This document shows, in pieces, positions 52,080 through 60,017 of a stretch of 64,000 bases of DNA. Below the pieces are notes generated by a model. That model saw only the letters and a list, made by a program, of their open reading frames with translations. It ran no database searches and was not told the origin of the DNA. Made by a program: the position numbers and the translations under genes. Position 1 is the first letter of the stretch; every line of letters begins with the position of its first letter. This DNA is from Candidatus Zixiibacteriota bacterium (lineage in GTDB: Bacteria > Zixibacteria > MSB-5A5 > GN15 > FEB-12): assembly GCA_040752815.1 (NCBI GenBank), contig JBFMGC010000009.1, positions 17,885-81,884 on the forward strand. The letters are read 5' to 3'.

Positions 52080-53324
52080 ATGGCAAAAGTGAAACATATC
52101 GTGGTGCCGGCCGACGGCCAGCCGATCGCGGTGAAAAACAAAAAACTGGCCGTACCCGACAATCCGATCATCCCGCATATCGAGGGCGACGGTATCGGCC
52201 GCGACATATCCAAGGCGATGCGCCGTGTCGTCGATGCCGCGGTCGAAAAAGCTTACGGCGGCAAGAAGAAAATCGCCTGGATGGACATCCACGCCGGCGA
52301 AAGGGCCAACGCGCTCTACGGCGAGTGGCTGCCGAAAGAAACAACTGACGCCATCAAGAAATACTACGTGGCGATCAAAGGTCCGCTGACCACACCGGTA
52401 GGCGGCGGGTTCCGCTCGCTCAACGTGTCACTGCGCCAGATTCTCGATCTGTTCGCCTGTGTGCGGCCGGTGCGGTACTTCCGCGGGGTCGGCTCGCCGG
52501 TGACGCACCCGGAGAAGCTGAACATCACTATCTTCCGTGAGAACACCGAGGATGTCTACGCCGGTATCGAGTGGAAGAAGGGCAGTCCCGAGGTCAAGAA
52601 AGTCATCGCCTGGCTGAACAAGACCATGAAGACCCACATCCGCCCGGACTCCGGTGTCGGGGTCAAACCGATTTCGGTATTCGGCACCAAGCGGCTGGTG
52701 CGCAAGGCGATTCAGTTCGCGATTGATCGCAAGCGCAGCTCGGTCACGCTCGTTCACAAGGGGAACATCATGAAGTTCACTGAGGGCGCGTTCCGCGACT
52801 GGGGCTACAAGCTGGCCACCACTGAGTTCCGCGACAAGGTCGTCACTGAGGAGGAACTCTGGAGCAAATACGACGGCAAGGTGCCGGCAGGGAAGATCGT
52901 TATCAAAGACCGTATCGCCGACAGCATGTTCCAGCAACTGCTGCTTCGGCCGGATGAGTACGATGTTCTTGCCACGCCCAACCTGAACGGCGACTATCTC
53001 TCCGATGCCGCCGCGGCGCAGGTGGGCGGACTCGGCATGGCCGCCGGCGCCAACATGAGCAACTATGTGGCGCTATTCGAGGCGACTCACGGCACGGCGC
53101 CGAAGTACGCGGACAAAGACGTCATCAACCCCGGCTCGCTGATCCTCTCGGCGGTGATGATGCTCGAGTACATGGGCTGGGACGAGGCCGCGAAACTGAT
53201 CGATTCCGGCTTGCAGAAGACGATCGACAACAAGACGGTCACTTATGATCTCGAACGCCAGATGACCGGCGCCCGCAAAGTGGGCACGTCGGAATTTGCG
53301 ACCGAGATCATAAAGAATATGTAA
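52080..53324 (+). CDS. icd: Isocitrate dehydrogenase (NADP-type)
   Basis: Oxidative decarboxylation of isocitrate to 2-oxoglutarate, the substrate of Kor. The 414 residues follow the E. coli Icd pattern: [34 protein letters not shown] with the phosphorylatable Ser position, [56 protein letters not shown] and [17 protein letters not shown]. The C-terminal [19 protein letters not shown] matches NADP-dependent forms. Start ATG behind AAGGAG. Confidence 0.96.
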   Translation: MAKVKHIVVPADGQPIAVKNKKLAVPDNPIIPHIEGDGIGRDISKAMRRVVDAAVEKAYGGKKKIAWMDIHAGERANALYGEWLPKETTDAIKKYYVAIKGPLTTPVGGGFRSLNVSLRQILDLFACVRPVRYFRGVGSPVTHPEKLNITIFRENTEDVYAGIEWKKGSPEVKKVIAWLNKTMKTHIRPDSGVGVKPISVFGTKRLVRKAIQFAIDRKRSSVTLVHKGNIMKFTEGAFRDWGYKLATTEFRDKVVTEEELWSKYDGKVPAGKIVIKDRIADSMFQQLLLRPDEYDVLATPNLNGDYLSDAAAAQVGGLGMAAGANMSNYVALFEATHGTAPKYADKDVINPGSLILSAVMMLEYMGWDEAAKLIDSGLQKTIDNKTVTYDLERQMTGARKVGTSEFATEIIKNM

Positions 53325-53669
53325 CCTTGGTGGCCCACTGCTTGCGGTGGGGTTCTCAAACGTGCCCGGCAGATGCCCTCATCTGCCGGGTTCCGCTACC
53401 GCAATCGGCACACGCTTCATCGAAACCGTGGCGGTTTGGACTGTCACCCTGAGCCCGTCGAAGGGTGACGTTGCCACGCGGCGAAGCTCTATGGATATGG
53501 TCGGCAGGCCTCCGTGCCTGCCGAATCACCCTGCGGCAGGGCTGGAGACCTGCCGATCAGTGGCACGGTCGGGATTGAACCACGTGCTCGGCAGATGTCC
53601 TCATCTGCCGGGTTTCGTTGCCGCGTCGGACGCATCGCAGGTCGAAACCCCTGCGGTTTCGACATTGTG
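53325..53669. repeat. Cluster of five hairpins between icd and the methyltransferase gene
   Basis: 53365-53390 CCCGGCAGATG/CATCTGCCGGG around CCCT; 53443-53469 GTCACCCT/AGGGTGAC around GAGCCCGTCGA; 53501-53524 TCGGCAGGC/GCCTGCCGA around CTCCGT; 53589-53610 CGGCAGATG/CATCTGCCG around TCCT; 53641-53663 GTCGAAACC/GGTTTCGAC around CCTGC. The last is the reverse complement of the element at 55367. They lie between convergent genes and probably include terminator function. No coding sequence is seen. Confidence 0.85.
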
Positions 53670-55280
53670 TCAGAAGAAATCCCCCTGGTGTTTTTCGCGT
53701 ATCACTTGCTTGGCACGCTTCAGAGTCCCACGTGTGTCCGGCAGGTCGGGTAACTTGTCATTGAACAGATCGTCAATGGTTACTATCTGGAGAACGGGGA
53801 ATTCCCGATCGTGCCCCGGTAGTTTCCACTTGCCGAGTGTAGTGGCATCCCGTTTCATGCCCGACGTGGGCGGCTGTAGAGCCACCAAAAGACCCAGCGG
53901 GGCTTTCTCCCGCTGCAGGACGGCGGCCAAAGCACGGACGTCTCGTGGCGAATATTTGCCGCCTTTTACCTCGATTATGATCTTGTGAAACTTCTTCTCG
54001 TAGTCTTGGAAATAGAGAAATCCGTCAATGCCGGTATCTCCGCCGCCTGTGCTCTTGTATGGCTGGCCGCCAAGGAACGAAACCGCCCAGGCCTCAAATT
54101 GGAATGGCGACTGCTCAAAGAGAGCCTTGGCGTCGTCTGTCGACTTCGGTTCCCCGATGACTTGAAATTTGCAGTCGTGAAAATGTTCCGCAATTCGTTT
54201 CTTTATGAGAGCCACGGCAAGAAACGTAATATCAATGCCGATCCACTTGCGGTGGAGCTTTTCTGCCGCTGCAATGGTTGTCCCGCACCCACAGAAGGGA
54301 TCGAGAACGGTGGCACCTTCTTCAGATGCCGCCCCTACAATTCTTTCAAGGAGCGCGAGTGGCTTTTGTGTCGGGAAACCGAGTGTCTCGGCGTGCGATC
54401 CGTGAAGGTGTTCAATGTCATCCCAGATGTCCGTAATGATCGTACCTTCCATTTCGTCCAGATAGCGCTTATATCGCGGCACCCCACCCTTCTCCGGAAT
54501 AACAACTCGACCGGCTTTCCACTCACGAGTCATTCTGTCTTTGGTCCAACGCCACACACGGACGATGCCACTCTTGGGAGGAAACTCGTAAGTTAGGTTC
54601 GGGCGGTCTTTATTAGGATTGGTCAAATCACCAAGTGTATAAGCTCTCCCAGTTCCTTCCTCGACAAACTTGTAGAACTTCTCGACGTAGTCCGGATCGT
54701 GCGGGCGGAATTGGGTGTCGAAGAAGGCTGTCTTGCCCTTATTGTAGAAGAAAATCACGTCGTGGGAACTTGGAAAACGTGTGTATGCATGACCCTTAGG
54801 CTGAGACCGTTTCCAGATGATCTCGTTCTTAAACGACTCTATGCCGAAAACTTGATCCAAGAGTAGCTTGAGGTAGTGGCTTGCAGTGGGATCGCAATGG
54901 AGGAAGAGTGAACCAGTGGACTTCAGTACGCGGCGTAACTCGAACAGCCGGATGGCCATCATGGTTATATACGCCATCATGTCAGTCGGGCCCATGAATT
55001 CACGAAAAGCGCGGAGCATTTCCTTTAACTCGACCGGATAGTCTCCGCCAAGCATTTCATCATATGCCGCCTGAGCATCTTCTGTCCAGTGCCAGGAATC
55101 TTCAAAGGCCTGGATCTGGGAGGCGGCCTGCTTACCAGTCTTGTCCTGAAAAAACACGTTGTAGGCCCGATTGGAGTTGAATGGCGGGTCCAGATAGACG
55201 AGATCAACCGATTCGTCCGGGATGTGATGCCGGAGAATCTCGAGATTGTCTCCGAAGTACAGTGTATTCGTTAAAGCCAC
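53670..55280 (-). CDS. DNA methyltransferase fused to Mrr-like endonuclease
   Basis: A 536-residue single-chain protein. Residues 1-375 are a beta-class amino-methyltransferase (N6-adenine or N4-cytosine): motif IV LDPPFNSN at 31-37, a target-recognition region of about 150 residues, then the SAM-binding DPFCGCGTT at 327-335 and WIGIDI. Residues 380-470 form a PD-(D/E)xK nuclease fold of Mrr type: GIDG (Asp419), then IIIEVKGG (Glu437, Lys439), RDVRALAAVLQ and GLLVAL. This suggests a one-gene restriction-modification enzyme. Two sampled 60-base lines are 42-47% GC against 60% in icd, consistent with transfer. Start GTG behind GGAGAG. No separate specificity or helicase gene adjoins. Confidence 0.88.
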   Translation of the reverse strand: MALTNTLYFGDNLEILRHHIPDESVDLVYLDPPFNSNRAYNVFFQDKTGKQAASQIQAFEDSWHWTEDAQAAYDEMLGGDYPVELKEMLRAFREFMGPTDMMAYITMMAIRLFELRRVLKSTGSLFLHCDPTASHYLKLLLDQVFGIESFKNEIIWKRSQPKGHAYTRFPSSHDVIFFYNKGKTAFFDTQFRPHDPDYVEKFYKFVEEGTGRAYTLGDLTNPNKDRPNLTYEFPPKSGIVRVWRWTKDRMTREWKAGRVVIPEKGGVPRYKRYLDEMEGTIITDIWDDIEHLHGSHAETLGFPTQKPLALLERIVGAASEEGATVLDPFCGCGTTIAAAEKLHRKWIGIDITFLAVALIKKRIAEHFHDCKFQVIGEPKSTDDAKALFEQSPFQFEAWAVSFLGGQPYKSTGGGDTGIDGFLYFQDYEKKFHKIIIEVKGGKYSPRDVRALAAVLQREKAPLGLLVALQPPTSGMKRDATTLGKWKLPGHDREFPVLQIVTIDDLFNDKLPDLPDTRGTLKRAKQVIREKHQGDFF

Positions 55281-55623
55281 CAGAGCTCTCCGCTTGTGTG
55301 CGAAACCATTATAACGATATGGCAGCGGCTACAGCGACGCAACAAAAAGAGGGGAACCGGCGCCATGTCGAAACCGCAGGGGTTTCGACCTACGATTCCC
55401 CCACCCGCACTCCCCCCTTGCATGATTTGCCCCACCCGATATATTTAACCCAGAAGGGCACCACCTTCCACCCATAGCAGGATGAATATAAAGCGGCGCC
55501 GCCGGACCGGCTCTCTGGCCCAGCAGCGCCTAAGATGGGTGATTCCGTGTGGTCGAGCCGAACCGCCTTGTTGAGTTTAAGCGCCCCAAGCTCGTGGCCT
55601 CGGCCGGCCCACGGGATCAACCC
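55281..55623. other. Intergenic region with methyltransferase promoter elements and one hairpin
   Basis: A minus-strand TATAAT at 55308-55313 lies about 25 bases before the methyltransferase start, without a good -35 box. At 55367-55389 GTCGAAACC/GGTTTCGAC surround GCAGG and are followed by CTACG. Nothing further is recognised up to the lipoprotein stop. Confidence 0.5.
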
Positions 55624-56292
55624 TTAGTGTGACATCCCGCGTCTGAAAACCGGCCGTTGCCTCGGGACCGAATCATTAGACAACGTGTCCCAGGGCAGAG
55701 AATCCCCGGGCACCGTGTCCGGCCAGACCGTGTCCCGACAGGTGTCGGGCCAGATTGTGTCCCACCACGGCAGGGTATCCCACCAGGGGAGCGTATCCCA
55801 CGGCAGGGTGTCCCAGGGGAGAGTGTCCCACGGGAGCGTGTCCCACCACGGAGTCGTGTCCCCGGGGACGGTATCCCAGGGCAACGTGTCCCACGGGAGG
55901 GTATCCCACCACGGAAGCGTATCCCACCAGGGAATGGTATCCCAGGGGAGGGTATCCGGCCAGATTGTGTCCCAGTGGACCGTATCCGGCGGGATCGTAT
56001 CCCAGGGAAGAGTGTCCCACGAACAGGTGTCACAGGGGAGCGTGTCTCTGGGAAGGGTATCGGTCGGAACCGTGTCTCCGGGCGGGATAGTGTCGTTGGG
56101 AGGACAACTGTCACAGGGCAGGGTGTCACCCGACGGCGGATCGTTGTTCGGAGTGCCGTCGGTGTCGCTGTCCGTCACCCGCGGAACCAGCGTCTGTGGA
56201 CCCACGCTGTCGGACGAGCGGGAACACCCGAATACGAGGATCGAGACTGCTGACAGGGCGGCGAGAACGAGACAGACAAAGCAACGTCGCAT
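55624..56292 (-). CDS. Lipoprotein with about 30 WDTLP-type repeats
   Basis: A 222-residue protein with a lipoprotein signal (CLVLAALSAVSILVFGC, Cys23), a short linker rich in Ser, Asp and Pro, and then from about residue 55 an almost pure five-residue repeat of the pattern [W/P/G]-D-T-[L/I/V]-P, often with a doubled Trp (PWWDTLP). I count 23 Trp and about 30 D-T/D-S units. Four Cys occur between repeats. The DNA repeat of about 15 bases also opens frames on the other strand, but only this strand has a lipobox, an ATG with GGAGGTACTGC in front, and a good promoter. No family is recognised. A stiff, acidic, surface-exposed stalk is the simplest guess. Confidence 0.8.
   Translation of the reverse strand: MRRCFVCLVLAALSAVSILVFGCSRSSDSVGPQTLVPRVTDSDTDGTPNNDPPSGDTLPCDSCPPNDTIPPGDTVPTDTLPRDTLPCDTCSWDTLPWDTIPPDTVHWDTIWPDTLPWDTIPWWDTLPWWDTLPWDTLPWDTVPGDTTPWWDTLPWDTLPWDTLPWDTLPWWDTLPWWDTIWPDTCRDTVWPDTVPGDSLPWDTLSNDSVPRQRPVFRRGMSH
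55680..56130. repeat. Tandem 15-bp coding repeat
   Basis: Imperfect 15-base units (plus-strand form near GTATCCCACCAGGGA) with some 18-base units where an extra TGG codon is inserted. They encode the WDTLP repeats of the lipoprotein on the minus strand. Confidence 0.85.
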
Positions 56293-56616
56293 GCAGTACC
56301 TCCGAAAGCTAAAGGTTTCGGCGCCGGGCCCGCTTACCCAAGTCGCCTTCAACTGTCGTTAGCTGTGGAAGTCTGTGCGTTGCTCCTTTGTCACCGTACG
56401 ATATGAACTATTCACATTGCCGGTCACACACCGGCGAGGGTTTGAGGGTAATATAGATGGTTGATTGGCGGTGTCAATAGTTTTGACGAAACTCCTACCC
56501 GTTCGGTGGGTACAGGATTCGAGCCGAGCTACTCCAATTCGATCGGCGCGGTTCTACCCCTGCCGCTTGGCGTCACGGCAGGCGCGGAGGCCTGCCGAGC
56601 GAACGGTTTCGCGTGC
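56293..56616. other. Intergenic region upstream of the repeat lipoprotein
   Basis: Holds the lipoprotein promoter (56450-56477), a leader of about 150 bases with a CCGGT-GTGTG-ACCGG stem-loop (56420-56434), and at 56576-56597 CGGCAGGC/GCCTGCCG around GCGGAG, a reverse-orientation relative of the hairpin at 53501. Confidence 0.6.
56450..56477 (-). promoter_or_regulatory. Promoter of the WDTLP lipoprotein
   Basis: On the minus strand TTGACA (56472-56477), 16 bases, TATATT (56450-56455): consensus -35 and near-consensus -10. Confidence 0.58.
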
Positions 56617-57378
56617 CTACTTACAACGAGTTGGCGAAAACAGGCTGACGTAATCCTGATCGGGTACCGAATCTCTCAGTGCGGCTGCCCTGGCTAATGC
56701 GGTGTCTACAGCCAGTATGCGCTTGAGGTACATGTCGGCCGCCAAGGCATTCTTGGCGCGGTGGTGGCCCTCGGCGAGCTCGCAGTCGTCGCGAAGGCGG
56801 GAGCGAAGAAGGCGCTTTTCGTCGTCGCTCAGGCCGCCCGCCAGCTTTTTTTGCACATGGTCCAGGCACTGGCTGATCTGGCTCTGAACAAACCGGTTCT
56901 CCAGGTTGGGGCAGAAGATCCGCTCGAAAAAGAGCAGCGCGTCAAAGCAAAGCCGGTTGTCAAGAGCCTCAATCCCCTTGGCGAGGATTTCGGCGTCCTG
57001 ACGAGTGGCCGGGGTGAGGCTTGCTTTGTCCTTCGACTGCACCGGCAAGTCGGGATGGCGCAGAGTATAGCGGCAGACTGCGTCGTAGGGCGAAACCTCT
57101 ACGACCATGATGTCGGCAACCTCGAGCTGACCTTTGTACTTGTTCTTGCGCCAGGCCACGCCGCTCATGCCGCTGTCAATACCATTGATATAGCCGGCGC
57201 CGATGATCAGTTCGCCTGATACAAGCCCGGTGGCGCGATCAACTGACCCGCTGCGAACCAGCAAAAGGCGAAAATCATCCGCCGACGCGGACGAAGCCAT
57301 GACTAATACTGTCGCCAGCAGAATGCCGACGTAACACCTGCTGCGTCCCGGCGGCGCTGCAGGAAACCGACAGTCCAT
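56617..57378 (-). CDS. Secreted protein of unknown function
   Basis: A 253-residue protein with a signal peptide (YVGILLATVLVMASSASADD). After it a beta-rich stretch (FRLLLVRSGSVDRATGLVSGELIIGAGYINGIDSGMSG, VADIMVVEVSPYDAVCRY) recalls small OB/SH3-like domains seen in flagellar-assembly or secreted FCB proteins, then a helical C-terminal part (FDALLFFERIFCPN, ISQCLDHVQKKLAGGLSDDEKRLLRSRLRDDCELAEGHHRAKNALAADMYLKRILAVD) with TPR-like character. No family is confidently recognised. The ATG at 57378 is chosen for the signal peptide and GAGGG upstream; an earlier in-frame start at 57399 is possible. Confidence 0.68.
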   Translation of the reverse strand: MDCRFPAAPPGRSRCYVGILLATVLVMASSASADDFRLLLVRSGSVDRATGLVSGELIIGAGYINGIDSGMSGVAWRKNKYKGQLEVADIMVVEVSPYDAVCRYTLRHPDLPVQSKDKASLTPATRQDAEILAKGIEALDNRLCFDALLFFERIFCPNLENRFVQSQISQCLDHVQKKLAGGLSDDEKRLLRSRLRDDCELAEGHHRAKNALAADMYLKRILAVDTALARAAALRDSVPDQDYVSLFSPTRCK

Positions 57379-57424
57379 CTCGGTACCCTCGGGGACCATT
57401 GTCCCTCACGTGCCCATCACAACT

Positions 57425-57452
57425 AATATAGATCGGCTGGGCCGCCATGCAA
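57425..57452 (-). promoter_or_regulatory. Putative promoter of the secreted protein gene
   Basis: On the minus strand TTGCAT (57447-57452), 16 bases, TATATT (57425-57430); leader about 40 bases. Confidence 0.42.
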
Positions 57453-57667
57453 CTATAACTTCGCGGCTTTGGTTCGATGCGTGACGAGTTGTCCCGGTTT
57501 GGTGACCCAGCCGCCCGCGGGTGGGGTGGCGACAGAGTCGTCGGCTGTCTCAGTGGACCGGGCAGACCGGGAGAGGCTGTCCGCGCACGGGAACCTGCCG
57601 CAACTCTTTTTGCCGTTTGGGATAGCCTCGAGAGGTCGCCCGCTCACCGTGTTGTCGGCGCTGCAGT

Positions 57668-58885
57668 TCACGATTGCGGCCGGGCCGCCACGACGATTCG
57701 TTCCGTATCGCGGGCGATTACCAACTCTTCGTTGGTCGGCACTACCAGCGTGTGGCAGGCGGCGCTGTCGGTCGAGATGTCCATCTCCTTGCCGACGGCC
57801 TGCTTGTTCTTGTCATCGTCCAGGGCGATACCCAGGAATTCGAGATTGGCGCAGGTCATCGAGCGAACCAACGGTGAGTTCTCTCCAACACCTGCAGTAA
57901 ACACGAGCGCATGAAGTCCGCCCATCGCAGCGGCGTACGCACCGACGTACTTCTTGAGACGATAGCAGTAGGCCTCAAGCGCCAGCCTGGCGTTGGGGTG
58001 GTTGCTGTCTGTGGCCGCCGCGATCACCTCGCGCACGTCCGATGAGACGCCCGATATCCCCACCAGGCCGGAATGCTTGTTCAGCAGGGTGTTGCCCTCG
58101 TGCAGCGAGAGTTCCTCGCGAGCCATGATATGCAGGATTACCGCCGGGTCGAGATCGCCGGAGCGCGTGCCCATCAGCAGACCTTCCAGCGGAGTAAAGC
58201 CCATTGACGTATCCACGGAGACGCCTTTGTCGATAGCGGCCACTGAGGCTCCGTTGCCAAGATGCGCGGTCACCACTTTCAATTCGGTGAGCGGGCGATT
58301 AAGCATGGCGGAGGCTCGGTCGCTGACAAATCGGTGCGAGGTCCCGTGGAATCCGTAGCGGCGGATACCATAGCGTCTGTAGAGCACGTACGGGATGCCG
58401 TAGATATAGGCGTGCGGGGGCATGCGATGATGAAACGCCGTATCAAACACGGCCACCTGCGGGATACCCGGCAGGTTGGTCATACAGGCGTTGATGCCCC
58501 TGATATTGTGCGGATTGTGCAGGGGCGCCAGTTCGATCAGCGAGCGCAACGCGGCCATCATGGTGTCGGTAATGAGAGCCGAATCTGAAAACTGCTCGCC
58601 GCCGTGGACTACGCGGTGGCCGACTGCCTCGATCTCTTTCTTACTCGCGATCACGCCATGATTCGGCGACATCAGCATGGTGATGACATACTCTACAGCT
58701 TGGATATGATCGAGAATCTCGGCGGAGACCTTGACTTCGTTGCGATCGTGTGGCTTATGCGTGACAACCGAGCCCGCCATGCCGATCCGGGAAACTGTCC
58801 CCTTGGCCAGTGATACCTCGGTCTGAGTGTCGATGAACTGGTATTTGACCGATGACGACCCGCAATTGAGCACGAGGATTTTCAT
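57668..58885 (-). CDS. ackA: Acetate kinase
   Basis: ATP + acetate to acetyl phosphate + ADP, usually run towards ATP in fermentation. The 405 residues show VLNCGSSSVKYQ, GHRVVHGGEQF, PLHNPHNIRGI, AVFDTAFHHRMPPHAYIYGIPY, RRYGFHGTSHRFVSDRA, AHLGNGASVAAIDKGVSVDTSMGFTPLEGLLMGTRSGDLDP and VFTAGVGENSPLVRSM. It overlaps the upstream dehydrogenase by four bases. No phosphotransacetylase gene is nearby. Identity is firm; butyrate kinase is excluded by the acetate-kinase-specific blocks. Confidence 0.96.
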   Translation of the reverse strand: MKILVLNCGSSSVKYQFIDTQTEVSLAKGTVSRIGMAGSVVTHKPHDRNEVKVSAEILDHIQAVEYVITMLMSPNHGVIASKKEIEAVGHRVVHGGEQFSDSALITDTMMAALRSLIELAPLHNPHNIRGINACMTNLPGIPQVAVFDTAFHHRMPPHAYIYGIPYVLYRRYGIRRYGFHGTSHRFVSDRASAMLNRPLTELKVVTAHLGNGASVAAIDKGVSVDTSMGFTPLEGLLMGTRSGDLDPAVILHIMAREELSLHEGNTLLNKHSGLVGISGVSSDVREVIAAATDSNHPNARLALEAYCYRLKKYVGAYAAAMGGLHALVFTAGVGENSPLVRSMTCANLEFLGIALDDDKNKQAVGKEMDISTDSAACHTLVVPTNEELVIARDTERIVVAARPQS

Positions 58886-59790
58886 CGCGTGCCTCCACCT
58901 GTGAGCGATACCGACGGCGCATAAATCCGGTTGCCGTCCTTGTCATACTCGAAGAACCCCTTGCCGGTCTTCACGCCGAGGTGTCCGGCCCGGACCAGTT
59001 TGCGTAGGATCGGGCAGGGGTTGTAGCGGTGCTCCGAAAGCTCCTTAAGCAGGTTCACCATCCAGGACATGACCACATCCAGGCCCATCTGATCGGCCAG
59101 CGCCAGCGGACCGACATTGAACCCGAATCCGAGCTTCATGGCCTCGTCGATATCGTCAGCGGAGGCTACTCCCTCCATGAGCACGTGCATCGCTTCGTTC
59201 AGCAGCGGCACGATGATTCGCGTGGTCACGTAGCCAGGGTACTCGTTGACCGTGATCCACTTCTTGTCAAGCATCTGGGCGAATTCGACCGCTTTTTGGA
59301 ACGTGATCTCGTCGGTCCGCAACCCTTTGACAATTTCTACCAACGGAATGCGGGTAACCGGATTGAGGAAGTGCATACCGATGATCTTGTTGGGCCGTTC
59401 GGTGGCCTGGGCAATCTCGGAAATCGAGAGGGTTCCGGTGTTGGTTATGAGAAGAGTGTCGTCGGGGCAAATCCGATCGAGCTTGCCGAACAGGCCCCGT
59501 TTCATCTCGAGGTCTTCGGGAATAGCTTCGAGCACGATTTCAGCGTCCTCGGCCTGGGAGAGATCGGCGGTCGGGTGGATTCGGGATATGATCGCCTTTT
59601 TATCGGCCTGGGTCAAGCCCCAGCGACCGATTTCGCGGTCCATGGCTTCCTCAATACCGCGCATCCCTTTTTCGACAAGCTTGGTGGTGCGGTCCACCAG
59701 GGTGACGTCGTGGCCGGCGGCGGCGACCGCCTCGCTCAAGCCCTGTCCCATGGCGCCCGCGCCGATTATCATTATTCTCGATCCTGGCAT
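58882..59790 (-). CDS. hbd: 3-hydroxyacyl-CoA dehydrogenase (3-hydroxybutyryl-CoA type)
   Basis: NAD(P)-dependent oxidation or reduction between 3-hydroxyacyl-CoA and 3-ketoacyl-CoA. IMIIGAGAMGQGLSEAVAAAGHDVTLVD is the Rossmann start; EAIPEDLEMKRGLFGKLD, TNTGTLSISEIA, the catalytic His/Asn region GMHFLNPVTRIPLVEIV, and PGYVTTRIIVPLLNEA with GFGFNVGPLALADQMGLDV complete the family pattern. 302 residues, standalone without enoyl-CoA hydratase. It is first gene in a two-gene unit with ackA; together these suggest acyl-CoA fermentation or oxidation, but no partner thiolase is visible. AAGGACAG lies ahead of the ATG. Confidence 0.92.
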   Translation of the reverse strand: MPGSRIMIIGAGAMGQGLSEAVAAAGHDVTLVDRTTKLVEKGMRGIEEAMDREIGRWGLTQADKKAIISRIHPTADLSQAEDAEIVLEAIPEDLEMKRGLFGKLDRICPDDTLLITNTGTLSISEIAQATERPNKIIGMHFLNPVTRIPLVEIVKGLRTDEITFQKAVEFAQMLDKKWITVNEYPGYVTTRIIVPLLNEAMHVLMEGVASADDIDEAMKLGFGFNVGPLALADQMGLDVVMSWMVNLLKELSEHRYNPCPILRKLVRAGHLGVKTGKGFFEYDKDGNRIYAPSVSLTGGGTR

Positions 59791-59846
59791 AAATCTGTCC
59801 TTGTCAAAACAATAGTTCGTACCCCGGTACTAGTCCGGGCCGGGAT

Positions 59847-59874
59847 ATTATACCTATTCATTATCGGGTGGCAA
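59847..59874 (-). promoter_or_regulatory. Promoter of the hbd-ackA operon
   Basis: On the minus strand TTGCCA (59869-59874), 16 bases, perfect TATAAT (59847-59852). The leader (about 50 bases) includes a CCCGG-TACTAGT-CCGGG stem-loop near 59823-59839. Confidence 0.52.
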
Positions 59875-59947
59875 GTGGCATATCATCGGCGACCGAACTG
59901 GTCGATTCGGGTTGCGTTTACCTGTGGCCGGACCGGGTAAATGATTG

Positions 59948-59953
59948 TATAAT
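59948..59953 (+). promoter_or_regulatory. Possible -10 box for the beta-barrel gene
   Basis: Perfect TATAAT about 65 bases before the ATG at 60018; no convincing -35 box precedes it. Confidence 0.3.
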
Positions 59954-60017
59954 AACTCAGTGGCCGGAATCCGAGACCGTACCGGCCGAAACGAACGAAG
60001 CAAGTCCCGGAGGCAAA

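Noticed and set aside
53347..53988. 213-residue plus-strand ORF after icd
   Set aside because: It spans five intergenic hairpins and the end of the opposite methyltransferase gene; composition is not protein-like.
55680..56130. CRISPR array
   Set aside because: The repeats are 15-18 bases, contiguous, without spacers, and in codon phase.
55657..56362. Plus-strand ORFs through the repeat lipoprotein
   Set aside because: They arise from the 15-bp repeat, lack a signal peptide or ribosome-binding site, and overlap the minus-strand gene with lipobox and promoter.
59029..59940. 303-residue plus-strand ORF opposite hbd
   Set aside because: Shadow of hbd; it runs across the hbd promoter and has no protein-family features.
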